From NCBI GenBank assembly GCA_030562195.1, contig JAUJPP010000003.1, positions 41,484,602 through 41,548,601 on the forward strand: a DNA stretch of 64,000 bases, in the 5' to 3' direction. The DNA is from Nipponacmea schrenckii. Lineage: Eukaryota; Mollusca; Gastropoda; Lottiidae. Both the position numbers and the translations under genes were made by a program. Of the stretch, positions 23,273-35,934 are shown one piece after another. Each line of letters opens with the position of its first letter. Positions within the stretch are counted from its first letter, which is position 1. The notes beneath the pieces are model-generated. The model was not told the origin of the DNA, searched no databases, and worked only from the letters and a program-made list of their open reading frames with translations.

Positions 23273-24655
23273 ATGATTCCAGAAAGTAGCAAAGTTTTTA
23301 TGAAATTAAGAGTGGCAACACCTGATAGTAAACATAATGTGGTGTATAATGGAATTAGTGCCAATGACTGGTTATGTCCAGGTGGAATAAGTTCAAAACA
23401 AAAGAATGATTCATCAAGTGTAAGTGTTGAAACATTATCTAAAAGACCTCATACTGCTAATAGTATTCTTGTGATCAAACATAATCCTCAATATCGCGGT
23501 TTAGAGAAGTATGAGACATTGACTGGCAATAGTTACAATACTGGTAGTGGCTCACAGATTTTTGATAGCGACTTTGTCAGACCACCAACGTCCATAAAGA
23601 GACCTATGACGGCTTTTAGTTCACGGAATTTGAAAAGAGGGATCGCTCTTGCGACTCATTACAACATTGCTAGTAACAATTCAAAGAATCCTGATTTAGA
23701 CTTGACCATTCAATCTTCCCATTGCAAGGAGGTACAATCCAGGAAATTATGTTGGAATGTAACTCCTGAAGTCGGGAAAGTTGAACCAACCAAAGCCGCA
23801 TTTGATACCATAGAAGGGATAAGAAAAAGTTTCCAAACGCGAGCTCAGTCAGCACCAGCTTGTGTTGACAGAACCAAAACTCAAACCACAGATTACAGAG
23901 TCAAGACTAACCTTTATTGGCGAGCAAAATCAGCATACCACAAGAGAAATATGAATAAGGAAGAATCAACTGATAATAGTAGAAAATATAAAGCAAATCG
24001 TCAACATCAGGAGCAACGTGGATCTCTTCTCAGACCTCTGCTTTTTTCATCAGATGGTGTTATTAAGCACAGTGCTGGCTGTCCATACAAATGTAAGGGA
24101 TGTTTCAAAGCCTGCCTAGTATCACAGGATTATCTAAACAAGAGTCAGGAGGCAACACAAGCTTCGTGGAGAAAACAAAGAAGAATAAAACGTGGACCTG
24201 GGTTCGCAGTGGAGTTTGCTTTAGCTAAAAGTCAGCCTTTGTACCAGCTTCTTCATAACCATAAAAATGGTGGAATTAAACCATCCGAAGAAAACCAAAC
24301 CAAAACAGTTGACGATTCAAAAGGAGTCGAGATTATCCAAAAAACTACTCCAAATTGTATGGAACAAAATCACAAATTGAATGAACGGGCAATGAATAGC
24401 AAACCATGTCAGCAATCCGGGAGGGATCTCAGTAATGACCCATGCAAATATTCCGAGAAAAATCAATTTAGGCCTACAATTTCGGAGAAGAATCAATGTG
24501 AAATACTTGAGGAAGTTGATCTGAGTAAATCACGACATCATGACGCAGATAAAACAAACCAACAGGCTGTACAAACCAAAATTTCAACCCATGATATTAC
24601 ACCAGGTGGTAGACAATCCTCAGGTGATCAATGTACATCAACCAAAATAGGCTGA
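23273..24655 (+). CDS. Intronless gene for a basic, low-complexity protein with R-[PA]-x-[ST]-A motifs
   Basis: A single 460-codon frame with no need for introns. I do not recognise a family. The protein is hydrophilic, rich in Ser, Thr, Asn, Gln, Lys and Arg, and probably largely disordered; no signal peptide or membrane segment is visible. Four related short motifs recur: RPHTA (58-62), RPMTA (110-114), RAQSA (190-194) and RAKSA (217-221). A compact cysteine cluster, CPYKCKGCFKAC (270-281), could bind zinc. The C-terminal third is Gln/Asn/Lys-rich with a small internal repeat (EKNQFRPTISEKNQCE). AATAAA occurs at about 24880. The length and non-random motifs argue for a real gene or an expressed retrocopy. 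A cytoskeletal or germline role would be speculation. Confidence 0.65.
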   Translation: MIPESSKVFMKLRVATPDSKHNVVYNGISANDWLCPGGISSKQKNDSSSVSVETLSKRPHTANSILVIKHNPQYRGLEKYETLTGNSYNTGSGSQIFDSDFVRPPTSIKRPMTAFSSRNLKRGIALATHYNIASNNSKNPDLDLTIQSSHCKEVQSRKLCWNVTPEVGKVEPTKAAFDTIEGIRKSFQTRAQSAPACVDRTKTQTTDYRVKTNLYWRAKSAYHKRNMNKEESTDNSRKYKANRQHQEQRGSLLRPLLFSSDGVIKHSAGCPYKCKGCFKACLVSQDYLNKSQEATQASWRKQRRIKRGPGFAVEFALAKSQPLYQLLHNHKNGGIKPSEENQTKTVDDSKGVEIIQKTTPNCMEQNHKLNERAMNSKPCQQSGRDLSNDPCKYSEKNQFRPTISEKNQCEILEEVDLSKSRHHDADKTNQQAVQTKISTHDITPGGRQSSGDQCTSTKIG

Positions 24656-24899
24656 ACCAAATGAGCAATGTAAATATAACATTAAAGATCAGAATAGAAC
24701 GTAAAAGACTAATGTAAACTAAACCAGAACGATATGTTTGTAATGAAAGGAATTATAAAGAGATTTTCTAAAAATATCATGTGTATCGTGGACACTGGCA
24801 GGATCAATTTGCAATATTTAAATTTTCCCCAGACTGTGGTTCCTGCAATTCCATTAAAACTAGGCGTTTAAAAAACGTAATAAAAATATATTATATATA

Positions 24900-26480
24900 A
24901 TGCTTAAATTATTTGGCTTGCTGGCACATTTTCAGCTAACCGTATCACATAATTAACATAATAAAACCTGTCGTGGGAGCTTAGATTGTCGACACGATCC
25001 ATTATCACGGACAGTTTTGACCTAAGATAATGTCTTCAATCTGACGTGGGAGTGTAAATAACGACCCGAAAGTGTCTATAGTGCCTATCCTTTTGATGAT
25101 TTTTAGGATAATTGGAAGTCTGGAAATTAAACTTTTTAACAGTTAATTAATTTCTTGAAGACTGTGTTAGATTAAACCACGTAAATACCAAAAGGTATTC
25201 TTAAATTGTCAAAATATTGATGAACCTGTGTAACTTATCAGTCAGATAAAAGATCGAGTTTTTGTGAAACAGACTTGAAACTTCTTTAAAAAGCCCTAAT
25301 TTTTTTGTGTAAATTTCTAATTTTTTAGTAATATTATTCGAGGGGAAATCACTGTGCGTTTCGTCATCAGGAAGGTTGTTTGGAATCGCTTCAGATGCAA
25401 GCGAATCAAACATAATTTCAAAAATTTGTTAGGGGTAAAGATATCTCAAACATGTACTCAAGTGTATTTGCATGTTTCTTTACTGGCGAATGTAATCCAT
25501 TTAAATGTCTAAAACTGTCTAAGCCTTTAAAGTTTGCCCTCAATTATCGTCAATGGGTGTTGGACAGCCTGTATTTAGATATATATGGTAAGTATACACC
25601 GCTTCCTAAATGTTCATGAACTATCTTTTATATTTCTTCATATATATATAGTCACATGTCAAATAATCAATCTTCTCGGTGGAATAAAGAACCAAAAACA
25701 TTAAATAAACATGACCATCTGCTACAGCAATGAGATTGCTAGTCAGGATGACCTCAGATACTCGTAAATTAGTCCTCATGTACATACCAATCACCCGTTT
25801 TTGACGTAAAACGAAGGACCATACGTTGAGACATCCAGCGAGAAATTGTGCTAAGAACTAAAAATGATATATAAATAAAAAAAGGTGAAATTAAAACTCA
25901 TCCAAGATCATCATTTGAAACCAAAACCACAGTCTCAAAAGATAACTCGACCTAAGAAGGGCAACTACTTAAAACCATTAATCAAAATTAAGTGAAAAAT
26001 AAACTCATCCAAAATGTCTTCAAAATACATGTAAACATAGCGCAGATAAGGCAGTAAGTGACAAACAGTATGGCGATAGTCCACAACTTAATAAAAATGT
26101 CATGTAAAACATGTTACTAGTATGTCTGTGAACTTTACACAGTTCAATTGAAACCAGTTTTAAAAATATACATTTTATTTTGCAAAAAAACACATTATAT
26201 CAATCCAAAATAAAGTAAATAGGTCTGACAATAACTGATTCCATTTCTTTTACATAATATATCATATAATCTTAAAATGAAATGCAATGTGAAAATGGGA
26301 AAAACAGTTACTCCAAGATAAATACAAATATTCTTGATACTAATTGGACAAGAATAGTCAATTTTCAGGGTAGAAATAGTGGAAAAATTTATAAATATCA
26401 AATCAAATTCTTTTCATTACTACTTTTCTACCTCAAAAATAAAACATTCTTGCATTATTAAGATCTTTATCCAAACTTAC
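24900..26480. other. No gene recognised
   Basis: AT-rich interval between the 3' ends of two convergent genes. It holds short open frames only, without recognisable similarity. Confidence 0.4.
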
Positions 26481-26485
26481 AAAAC

Positions 26486-26721
26486 AATGGGCGAGGTCAA
26501 ATCTCGTGTTAGTGTTAATACCATCACATAACAAATTTGAACTCATTCTTCATGTTAATATACAGTGTACTCTGAGACGTCTGAGTTATCCCACACACTC
26601 GCTAATCAAACATATTATGCTTCGATATATGTCGGATTACTCAGTGTACACTGTATTATAACCCCAAATTAATTGCGTAACACTACCACGGAACACTAAC
26701 ACTAAATTTGACCTCAGCCAA
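26486..26721. mobile_element. Small MITE (~235 bp)
   Basis: The outer ends are inverted: GGGCGAGGTCAAATCTCGTG on the left, and on the right TAGTGTT then TAACACTAAATTTGACCTCAG read toward the end. An inner inverted pair, ATACAGTGTACTCTGAG and CTCAGTGTACACTGTAT, lies at about 26561-26657. The element sits just downstream of the CHORDC1 poly(A) site. Exact ends and target duplication are not clear. Confidence 0.5.
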
Positions 26722-26847
26722 TGTAATTATATGGCAAATGACATTAGGGAATCCAGGGATATCAAGGTACTCTCTCAAATATTCATAATAATTTCACCTT
26801 ATAAATGCTGTTGTTTATTTAAATAATGAAGAAAATGTACTGGTGTA

Positions 26848-29800
26848 TCAGTCATCTCCTAATTGTCTTATTGTTAATTTTTTACTATCACTACTTCTCT
26901 CTAATAGAGGCCAACTAAAACAATCTTGTTTACGTAAATTAATTTCAACTTTTGTTCCCATCATTTTGGTTTCACTTTTCTCCGGAACGATTATCTGAAA
27001 ACATAAATTTATTTCTATTTTTAATCAGGAATTCGTTTTAAACTGAGAAATCAACAAATTCAAAGCTGTATAATTAAACCATTTTCTCTTTCCTAAAAAA
27101 AACATGATGCAGAGAAAGAAGATTTAATGTGAAATTTTGTTAATATAATGAATTAACCCTAGATACTGTAACAATTTTTTCCACCTGGCCCACAAATTGT
27201 TTAAAACTGTTCAATTTACAAGGTGTATTAAACCAGCCATTTGTCTATTAATACTGGTAGATATATTTCTCGGTTTTCCATCAATGTGGAGTCAGAAACT
27301 TTGAACACAAGTGATATGAGATTCTGCATGTACTTACATCACTGAAATGAAAAGTTTTATCAAAGACACTTTTACCACCATCAAAGACAAGATGTAATTT
27401 ACAGGTCACCTTATTAATTTCTATAGTACTTTTCTCCGGTATAACTGTTTTAGCAAATATTGATATACAGACATTAGAGGATGTTTGGTGCCAATCATAT
27501 CGACATGCTTTTAGTTCTTCACCAGCCACCTTCAAATAAAAATACTGAATATTACAAAAGGCTGTATTATTTCCTTAGAGAGATTTTGTATGGTACATGG
27601 AACTGATGATGATGATGATCTCAAGTGGCAGAGCTCATAGAATTAAACTTGAAAATGATGAAGCTTAAACTTGCATATACATTTATACCAGTTCATCTGA
27701 TGCAAATGTCAAACTTTGTTGCAAAAAAAATTTATTCTACAAACCTTTGGTTTACGCCACAAATGTTTTGTTAAATTACACCCCTCTTGAGCTAAGAAAT
27801 TATCAAAATCTGATGTTTTTCTTTGGCAACAGGACCAGTATTTCATACTGAAATAAAAAGAGGGCATTGTAAAGAATGAATGTTTTTTTGCTACATTCTG
27901 AATCAAGTTTATGTTACTACTGGCCATTTGTAAGCCTTTCTGCACTATTACATACATGAACATCAAGAATGTTACCCAGAATGCAGCCAATCCTTTGATA
28001 TCAATCTATCAGAAGTCAAATGATTTAATCAAAGATTTTATATACATTTTTTTTTAATGTATGATCCTCAAAAATTCCTTATAATTTGCTTAATCTATAT
28101 CTTTTATCTTTAGCTTTGTTTCACACTTATTTTAAGAAATTAACATAAGATTCTTTGAAAATAAATAGTTAGTCTTTTAACTCTGGAAATGTAGATGTTG
28201 AGAGACTATATACCAGTACAATAAATTTGAGACAAAAAAAAAATATCTACTTTACCCTTCGTGAAAGATTGGTTGGCCAGGATGAGAGGTACAGGTCTGC
28301 TCATTACTACCTTCACCTTCATATGTCTAAAACATAACAACACACAATATGATATCATACAAAAACAGAATGAATAAAATTTCAAACTATAATTTTTCAT
28401 ATATCCAAATTACAATTGTCTGTATCAAACAGATTAGAATGAATGATGAAGTGATATTAGGCCAGACCAATTCTTTTTCATGTTTTAAGGATCCTCATAC
28501 CTTATTATAAAGAAATCAAAAAAATAAAACTCAAAATCAGCTCAGCTGGAAAAATAAATAAAATCCATTACACAATAAAATAAATTGGTCTTGCCAAATA
28601 TACTGCACTTTATTTTGTTTCTCAGTAATCTATACACCAGTACAAAAAATTCATTTAGCTTGTCAGCCAGAGTCTATCTACCTGACATCAGACATCTAAA
28701 GCTATACTAGCATATAAATATATGTTCAAAATAACTTACAGCATTACAAGCATTATTCTTGCAACTTGTTCCTATTTCTATTACAGATTCATCATTTCCT
28801 GCTCAAAACAGAAACTCAAGTTAAAAACACACAAGAATGATCATAAGAAATCCTTATCTTATTTCTGCTTAAAGTTTTCTTTTTGGTGATAAGTATCTCT
28901 TGTTTAAAATAAGCACATCCATGAATAAAAGTACTCTATAATAAATGTTTGTATTAGATAAATTCTGAACAGTACAGTAGATCTCATCCATGCAAACTGA
29001 GTTGCAAGTATTTTAAAGGGATAGGCCTACTGCTTCTTAGAATGGACATACAATTTTGAAATTTTAAACTTGGCCACACAATGAAATTTTGATGCAATTT
29101 TACCAAGTAAAGGGCAATAACTCGAGAACAATTTTTCAAAAAATAGTCAAATTCAAACTTGACTGCCAGCTTATAAAATTCCAAATCTCTCACCAAGTTG
29201 TATCAAAATCCATTGCAAATTGAAGCTCTTATTGCACCCACAATAAAATTTTGACGCGATTTTACTAAGTTTAAACTCAAACTCAAAAACTGTTTATTAC
29301 AAAATCTTCAACTTCAAACTTGACTACCGTCTTATAAATTCCAATGCTCACACCAAGTTTCATCAAAATCCATTGACAATTGGAGGATTTATTGCATCAA
29401 CACAAGTCAAGGGCAATAACTCAAAAACTGTTCATCAAAAACATTGTCAAATTTGAAATTGACCGTGTCTTATCAATTCCAATGCTCACACCAAGTTTCA
29501 TCAAAATCCATTGAAAATTGTAGCTTCTATTGCACCCACAAAACAATTTTTACACAATTTACTTAGTCAAGGGCAATAACTCAAAAAACGTTCATTGAAA
29601 AATCTTCAAATTCGAACTTGACCGCCGTATTATCAATTCAAATGCTCACACCAAGTTTTTTTTAAAATCCATTGAAAATTTAATAAGTCAAGGGCAATAA
29701 TTCTTAAAGCGTTCATGGAAAAATCATTAAATTCAAATTTGAACGCCGTCTTATCACTTCTAATGCCCACAAAAGTTTTATTCAAATCAATAAAAAATTG

Positions 29801-31192
29801 TTGCTTTTACTGTGTCTAAAACAAATGTTGACAGACCGGCCGACGGACAGGGGCAACGACAATATACGTCCACATATTAATAAAAATCTACCTTCTGCAT
29901 TATTGTCATTGTTACATTCAAGCGATAATTTTTCAAGAGCTGTCTTTAAGGAATTGGCCACTGTAATTTTCATAGGTTTTAATTTATCAGAAGCAAATGT
30001 ATCTGATTTAGTTTGTCGAGCTTTTATATCTTCAACAAGTGGAGCCTTGACAACAACAACCTAAAACAATAATAATAAAAAACATTGTAAGCATGCTGTT
30101 AGATTCATGATGGGCCAAATTTTATAAAAAAAAATAAAATAAAAAAAACATTAAATAAGCAATTTTTATTTGACATTCAAAAATATCAAAATAAATTTTT
30201 ACTAAAATATTAAATTTTAAAAAATAGGTTATATAGGCCTTCAAATCTAAAGTAAATGTTGAGATTTGTACCAGTTTCAATAAATTAAATTCAACTGAGA
30301 TTTGCAAAAGTCATTATTAATGAACATCTTGAAATTTTAAGTATTGTATTACTTTTATATTTTGATATACAGTAATTGTGATCATCATTTTCATAGAAAA
30401 GCACTTTGTTCAGAATTTCTTGAAACATTGTGATGCTCTTTTATTAAAATAAATTTTCAATTCATTATTTACCTCCTCTTTGACTGAATTATTGTCAGGT
30501 TTTTGGGGAGCAACAGGTTCTGGTGGTTTCTCATTACTATGTTTTCCTTTTGTGCAGCCCTAGAAAACAGAATAACATAGAACATTAGGAGAATTGAAAG
30601 GTTAAAACTAAGGAAATATCTGTATCACTTTAAATAACTGTATAGAAATTCAAACTTCAAAGGAGAGGAAACCATATACCGTAGGTAAAGCATCTCCATC
30701 ACAAAAATATCTACACTTTGGGTAATCCAAACAAACACACACCTCATCCAGTTGAGGATCAGATACAACATCCCAATATATATATATACATATGATTTAA
30801 ATTGAGAACAATATAACTTACAGGAATATTCAGAAATTCGGTAAAATCAGTAGATCTCTTCTTACAACATGACCACCCCTTCAAAGCATCATGAAAGATT
30901 GGTCCTCCTGGATGAAACTGACATGAATCTAAATTATCAATGAAAGCATAACATTAAGTTAGTTAATTAAATCCATTAACTTATATCAAAACAAATACTT
31001 TAGGCCTTGTTGATTTTGCTTTTTTGGGTTTTCACCGACAACGGTTGGCCCAATTGCCCCGAACCCCCCCCCCCCCCCCCCCTTACCGGTTTTACAAGTT
31101 TTAGACAACAGAAAAAATTTACCGGTTGCATTTTTTTGTTGATCAAACTTTTTCCCACAGCCTTTGTTATAACAAAGAATGCCTTCTGACAT
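26848..31192 (-). CDS. CHORDC1: CHORD domain-containing protein 1 (morgana), complete, nine exons
   Basis: Nine minus-strand exons join with matching phases into 334 codons, against 332 aa for the human protein. Exons: 31192-31123, 30928-30822, 30559-30473, 30060-29892, 28798-28740, 28326-28256, 27847-27745, 27529-27338 and 26994-26848. The product starts [16 protein letters not shown] and continues into CHORD-1 ([20 protein letters not shown] and CTKGKH). A linker follows ([12 protein letters not shown]). CHORD-2 then reads [42 protein letters not shown] and CNLTKH. The CS domain begins CRYDWHQT, and the protein ends RQLGDD. CHORDs are zinc-binding modules; with the p23-like CS domain the family acts as an Hsp90 co-chaperone. 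An in-frame upstream ATG at 31294 exists, but family alignment favours 31192. AATAAA on the minus strand lies at 26819-26814. A minisatellite fills intron 4. Confidence 0.95.
29030..29886. repeat. Minisatellite element in CHORDC1 intron 4
   Basis: Diverged units with AGTCAAGGGCAATAACTC, ATCAATTCCAATGCTCACAC and CAAGTTTCATCAAAATCCAT recur at about 29107, 29405, 29568 and 29688. The right end is GGCAACGACAATATACGTCC followed by ACATATTAATAAAAAT. That edge abuts the exon 4 splice donor, whose GT is at 29891-29890 on the minus strand. It is the same family as the array at 4900-5490. Confidence 0.8.
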
Positions 31193-31694
31193 TGTATTTT
31201 CTGTACAGTATAAGTATATTTTAAGATATGTTGATAAATGTTCAGTGAAACAACATAGGAAGAGAGAAGATTCTAGATTCCTGAAACTAGACAAAATATT
31301 AATAAAGGGGAGTTACTCTGAATTCATATCCATTCAGACAACAAACAATTGTATAGTCCGAAAAATCTAACAAGCCATGGTTCAACACATTTATAATGTC
31401 TGGTATTTTTCCTAATCATAAGAACACCTATACTTACGAAAGACTTAGTATAACCATTATAAAGTCCATTATTCATATATACATATTATATGAAAATAAT
31501 CCATAAATAAGCACCTTTTTATCTTACAGTATGACCAACAAAGCACCCACTCTGTATCCTACAAATATGGCTTGTGCTTTAAAATGTGATTTTCTATAGG
31601 GTCTTTGTCAATAGATGTGCCAGAATGAACCAAATCATTTTATTTTTCAACAATATTCTTGGTATCAAACCCTTTTAGACGTTCCGTGGGAGCC

Positions 31695-32125
31695 CAGGGT
31701 CGCAGATCCAGGGGGACCCCCCCCCCCCCGTCTGAAATCCAGGAAGGGGGGGGGGATGATATCATGTGCCCCCCCCCCCACAAATGGTTTTAGTAGGGTG
31801 TCTTTTGTAGGCGTAATATAGCCACAATTTGGCATGCAAGAACATCAAGGTTCCGAAATTTTGTGCCTTCGTTTTCTGCACTCGCTCTTTAGAAGCGTCG
31901 CCGCGTCGTCGCGAAGTCGGTCGCATATTTTCGTCAATCATGTCAAGTGATCAGTAAAATTGACGGTCCGCCACAGAAATTAAAGTTGATACATGTAGTT
32001 TGAAAGGTATCGCTCGCCCACCGCCCTGTCGGGCCTAGCCCGCCCTGTAGAATTCCCCTTTTGAGTAATCCTGGGTACGCCACTGGTCCCCCCCCCCCAC
32101 ATTCAGAAAGCGATCTGCGCCCCTG
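31695..32125. mobile_element. hAT-like non-autonomous element, 431 bp, 8 bp target duplication
   Basis: The left terminus is CAGGGTCGCAGATCCAGG. The right terminus in reverse complement is CAGGGGCGCAGATCGC. The flanks are TGGGAGCC (31687-31694) and TGGGAGTC (32126-32133), an 8 bp duplication with one mismatch, which is diagnostic of the hAT superfamily. The interior is rich in poly-G/poly-C runs and holds no coding sequence. It lies between the divergent CHORDC1 and carboxylesterase genes. Confidence 0.75.
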
Positions 32126-32740
32126 TGGGAGTCTCGGTTCTAAGACGCAACCGTAGATCTCCGCTTTATAAACCCAACCTTGACTGTCGCCCCACCAGTT
32201 GTAGGATCAAACTTGGGAGGCTGCTGCCCTCACTTAGTTCGATATCAGAAGTTCTGAGTTCTCCATTTTAAAATCCATCGATGATAAAACATTTTTTCTT
32301 TCAAAATGTTAACATTTCTATAATGGCAAAGACAAATTTTCATCTTGATTTTCTCATTTTCAAGAGTGTGTAAAATTCTAAAAACACATATAATATATTA
32401 TTTCTGAAACGTTTGAAATGTAATAAATGCCTGGTCTAAAGGTGACACAACCTTTCACCTCATTCTGTTTGTTTGAACGTGTTCTGGTCTTTCAAGTCGG
32501 AATGTTAAACTAATTGATGTCACCTTAACACTTAGCATTCACTTCAGTTAAATACATATAAACACACCGTGTAACATTTTACCATCCAAAATACCTGCCT
32601 TAAATAGTCACTAGTGTGCTTCCTCCTTCATTAACATAATCTAAAAACAACATTGGGTTGTGGGTCGTGAATTTCATTACTCACTAACATTATTTTTGTC
32701 TATTATTCGTCTATAATGTTCTTTCCAAAACAAAATCAGT

Positions 32741-34762
32741 ATGGATTTTAAAAGTTTTATTTTCTTTCTTGGAGGACTCAAATTGCTTATTGTGTCCGTA
32801 CAGACTCAAAACCGTGTTGTTCAAACATCCCTTGGTGCTATCAGGGGACGAATAGCAACTCACGATGAAGGACTTGTACAACAGTTTTTGGGTATCAGAT
32901 ATGCTAAACCTCCTGTCGGAAATCTTCGATTTGAAAAACCAGTTTCTGTTGATAGTTGGCAGGGGGAGTTAGATGGAACTCAATATGGACCATCGTGTCC
33001 ACAGATCTTTCCTTATAATGCTTTAGCTAAACTACCAAATAGAAATATTAGTGAAGATTGTCTTGTGTTAAATATCTACAAACCATTAAATAATAACAAT
33101 GGTAAAAGAGCTGTAATGGTTTATATTCATGGTGGAGGATTTAATAGTGGCCAAGGGATGTCAACTGATGGTTCGTTATTGGCTCTTAAGGGTGATGTGA
33201 TTATAATAACCATCAACTACAGGTTGGATGTTTTAGGGTTCCTTTGCACTGGTGATGACGAAGCACGTGGTAATTATGGTTTATGGGATCAATTAAAAGC
33301 GTTACACTGGATAAAGGATCATGTGTCGTCGTTTGGTGGTGATGACAAAAATCTCACTTTATTTGGAGTTTCAGCTGGGGCTTTTAGTATAGGTCTTCAT
33401 CTGTTCTCAACTCATAGTAATGGGCTGTTTCAGAGAGCAATTCTTCAAAGTGGCTCTCCTTTTACACCCTTGGCATTTGCTTTTGATCCTATCAATTACG
33501 CGAAAAATGTAAGTATGGAATTAGGATGTTCTGATAGTAACAATTGGAATTCAAAAGCAGCTATTGCATGTTTAAAAACAGTCGATTATGAAGCCATATT
33601 GGCAGCATCTGTTAAAGCCAGGACTCATAACAGAATAGCGTATAGATTGGACATAGCTCCAGTTTTGGATGATGATTTCATGACAGATGTGCCCGAAAAT
33701 ATCATTGAAAAGGGGAGCAAAGACATAGCTTTTTATTCTACTGATGTTATCGTTGGTACTAATTCAGGCGAAGGTGGTAATGTGTTATATATGTTAAATA
33801 ATTTCAACGCTAACATTAAGTCTAACATTCGTGGAAGTGTTTCAGCCAGTGTTCTATGCAATAATGTTAGTAAATATCTTGTTCAAGATTTCTATGATAA
33901 TGACAAAGATGTTGAAGACAAAATTTGTACAATGTATAATAGGAGTACAGAGATCAGTAAAGATGAACAGTCAATGAAGGTTGTTGATATGGTTGGAGAT
34001 ATGATGTTTGTTGCTCCTGCTGTAAAAACCTTACAGCTACACGCTGTACATTCCAAGAACTCTGCAACATATCAATATCTTTTTTCTCACCAACCTAACA
34101 TGAATAGCCTAAAAATCTACTTTCCTTGGTTTAAGGGAGCGAACCATCTTGATGAAATACCATTTGTATTTGGACCAAAGATATCTTACAATGCCGCATC
34201 AAGACAGAATATTGGTGATGAAGAATATCAGATTTCTGAAGAAATGATGATCTACTGGACAAATTTCGCTAAAACAGGGTAATGTCATACAACAACCTTA
34301 ACCTTTAGTTGCGTCCCATAGCTTTGTTCATGGGTTTTTCAATAACTTCAAAACCGTGCCTTTTGAGATTCAAAGTATATTGTTTTTTTTTTTTTTTCGT
34401 TTAAAAAAAGCCTAATTGTAGATTTGTTTTGTGTGGGTTTTTTTTAAAGAAACGAATACAATAGAGTAAATAACAAAGGAACCATAACTTATACTTTTAC
34501 TTTCAGAAACCCGAATGATAACAATACAACGACTAGCTGGCCACTTTATACACCAGAACAGAGTAAATATATCAATATATCAGAGAAGATAACAGTCGTT
34601 GGAGACCTCTGGCCGTCAAGGATGAGATTTTGGAATGTTCTATCTGGTTCCATAAACATTCAGAAACAAGATGTGTTCAGTGACAACAGTGCCGATATAG
34701 TTTCAGTGGCTAAAATGACTGTATATATTGCACTTGTAATTCATGGACTTCTGTGTATTTGA
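32741..34762 (+). CDS. Secreted type-B carboxylesterase, probably GPI-anchored
   Basis: Two exons, 32741-34278 and 34507-34762, join at a phase 2 GT-AG intron into 597 aa. Residues 1-23 form a signal peptide. The alpha/beta-hydrolase fold shows the family marks EDCLVLNIY, the oxyanion-hole HGGGF (130-134) and the nucleophile elbow GVSAG with Ser211. The acid is Glu344 in NSGEGG and the catalytic His is His469 in GANHLDEIPFVFG, so the triad is complete. The choline-site Trp of acetylcholinesterases is not present where expected (DGTQYG), so this is a general carboxylesterase rather than AChE. Exon 2 ends in a hydrophobic tail (MTVYIALVIHGLLCI) after a Ser/Asp-rich stretch, suggesting GPI attachment. 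Several N-x-S/T sites fit secretion. It probably hydrolyses ester substrates at the cell surface; the specific substrate is unknown. Confidence 0.92.
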
Positions 34763-35930
34763 ATAGAAGTAAGTTAGACGAGACACTGCAAAATAATAGT
34801 CACACCTTCCGAATTGTAATCTATGTTAATCGTCTAGAAGTTGTAAAAGACCCCAGTTCTTCTGTCCTGTCATTTATCGAGTAACTTTTCATCTATTTTT
34901 GATAGTATGCTGTTAGATGTTGATTCCAGACAATAATCAATTTCGGTAACATTCATATTCAAAATCGCTACTAAGATTCATGTAATATTAGTTTTTAAAT
35001 TATGTATTTTTGATAACCTATCTGTAGGGAAACGACGCGGTTTCTCTCTAATCTTAAAACAGGGTGGTCTTTGAGAATTAAGTTTTTGATTCATCGAATC
35101 ATTTATGATGTTCTGTTATTATGCGTTCTACTGTCGGTAAGCAACTTGAATAATAACTTAGGAGGTACCAATAGGTTTATTTCAACTCATTGCAGTGTAA
35201 TTGTTGACTTAAAATAAACGTTTTAGCTCATAAAAACGTGGTTCAATTTTATACGGCTTGGATATGAATACTAGTACCTAATTTTACAATTTTGACAAAG
35301 ATGACGAATTGAGGGTATACTTTCAGTTAATCCGAAGTTAGCAACGGCGGAAACTGTTGATAGGCTAGTATAGTGATCAAGATATGCGTTACATATCCGT
35401 GGACCGTCGACTTTTCTGTTAATTAACTTCTATGACGGTAGAGATAAAATCATCAATAATTCATTTTGTGTATATAATATTATCTTCAGCCAATGCAACT
35501 TTAATATATATTCGAGTGTCCTAAATTACTACTCTTCTGTAAAACCTGTCTTTACATCTGTACAACTGTTGGATTAGATATCTATTCAACATATTATGCA
35601 CACAAATACATTACTGATTAAAAGGGATTGAGAAACTATTATACAAAACTACTTACTTTCCTAATATGCTGTGTGAGTGAATGTTACCATGATTTGTTAA
35701 TAGCACAGGTAAGTGTATGTTAACCTGCCAAAATCAATCGTGTGTGTTAGATAAATGTAACCTTGCCATTTATCGGGCAAGGTGTCTCTTAACCTGCCCA
35801 ATCATCTCATTAGTTTACGAATGTTATTGGCAGTATTGGTAGGCGTACTATAAAGTATGTTTTTAGATTGGTATATGTTAACATCCCATGTGTTAACTTG
35901 TCTTATGAGTATGAGAAGGGTTGTAAAAAA
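34763..35930. other. 3' flank of the carboxylesterase gene, no gene recognised
   Basis: Likely contains the 3' UTR; an AATAAA occurs at about 35213. No other coding or repeat signal was seen. Confidence 0.35.
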
Positions 35931-35934
35931 AGCA

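Noticed and set aside
31055..31090. Long poly-C run in CHORDC1 intron 1.
   Set aside because: A simple homopolymer, possibly inaccurate in length. No function can be supported from sequence.
32741..34762. Considered acetylcholinesterase or neuroligin for the esterase gene.
   Set aside because: The choline-binding Trp region is not conserved, which argues against AChE. The complete Ser-Glu-His triad and the short C-terminal GPI-like tail argue against neuroligin.
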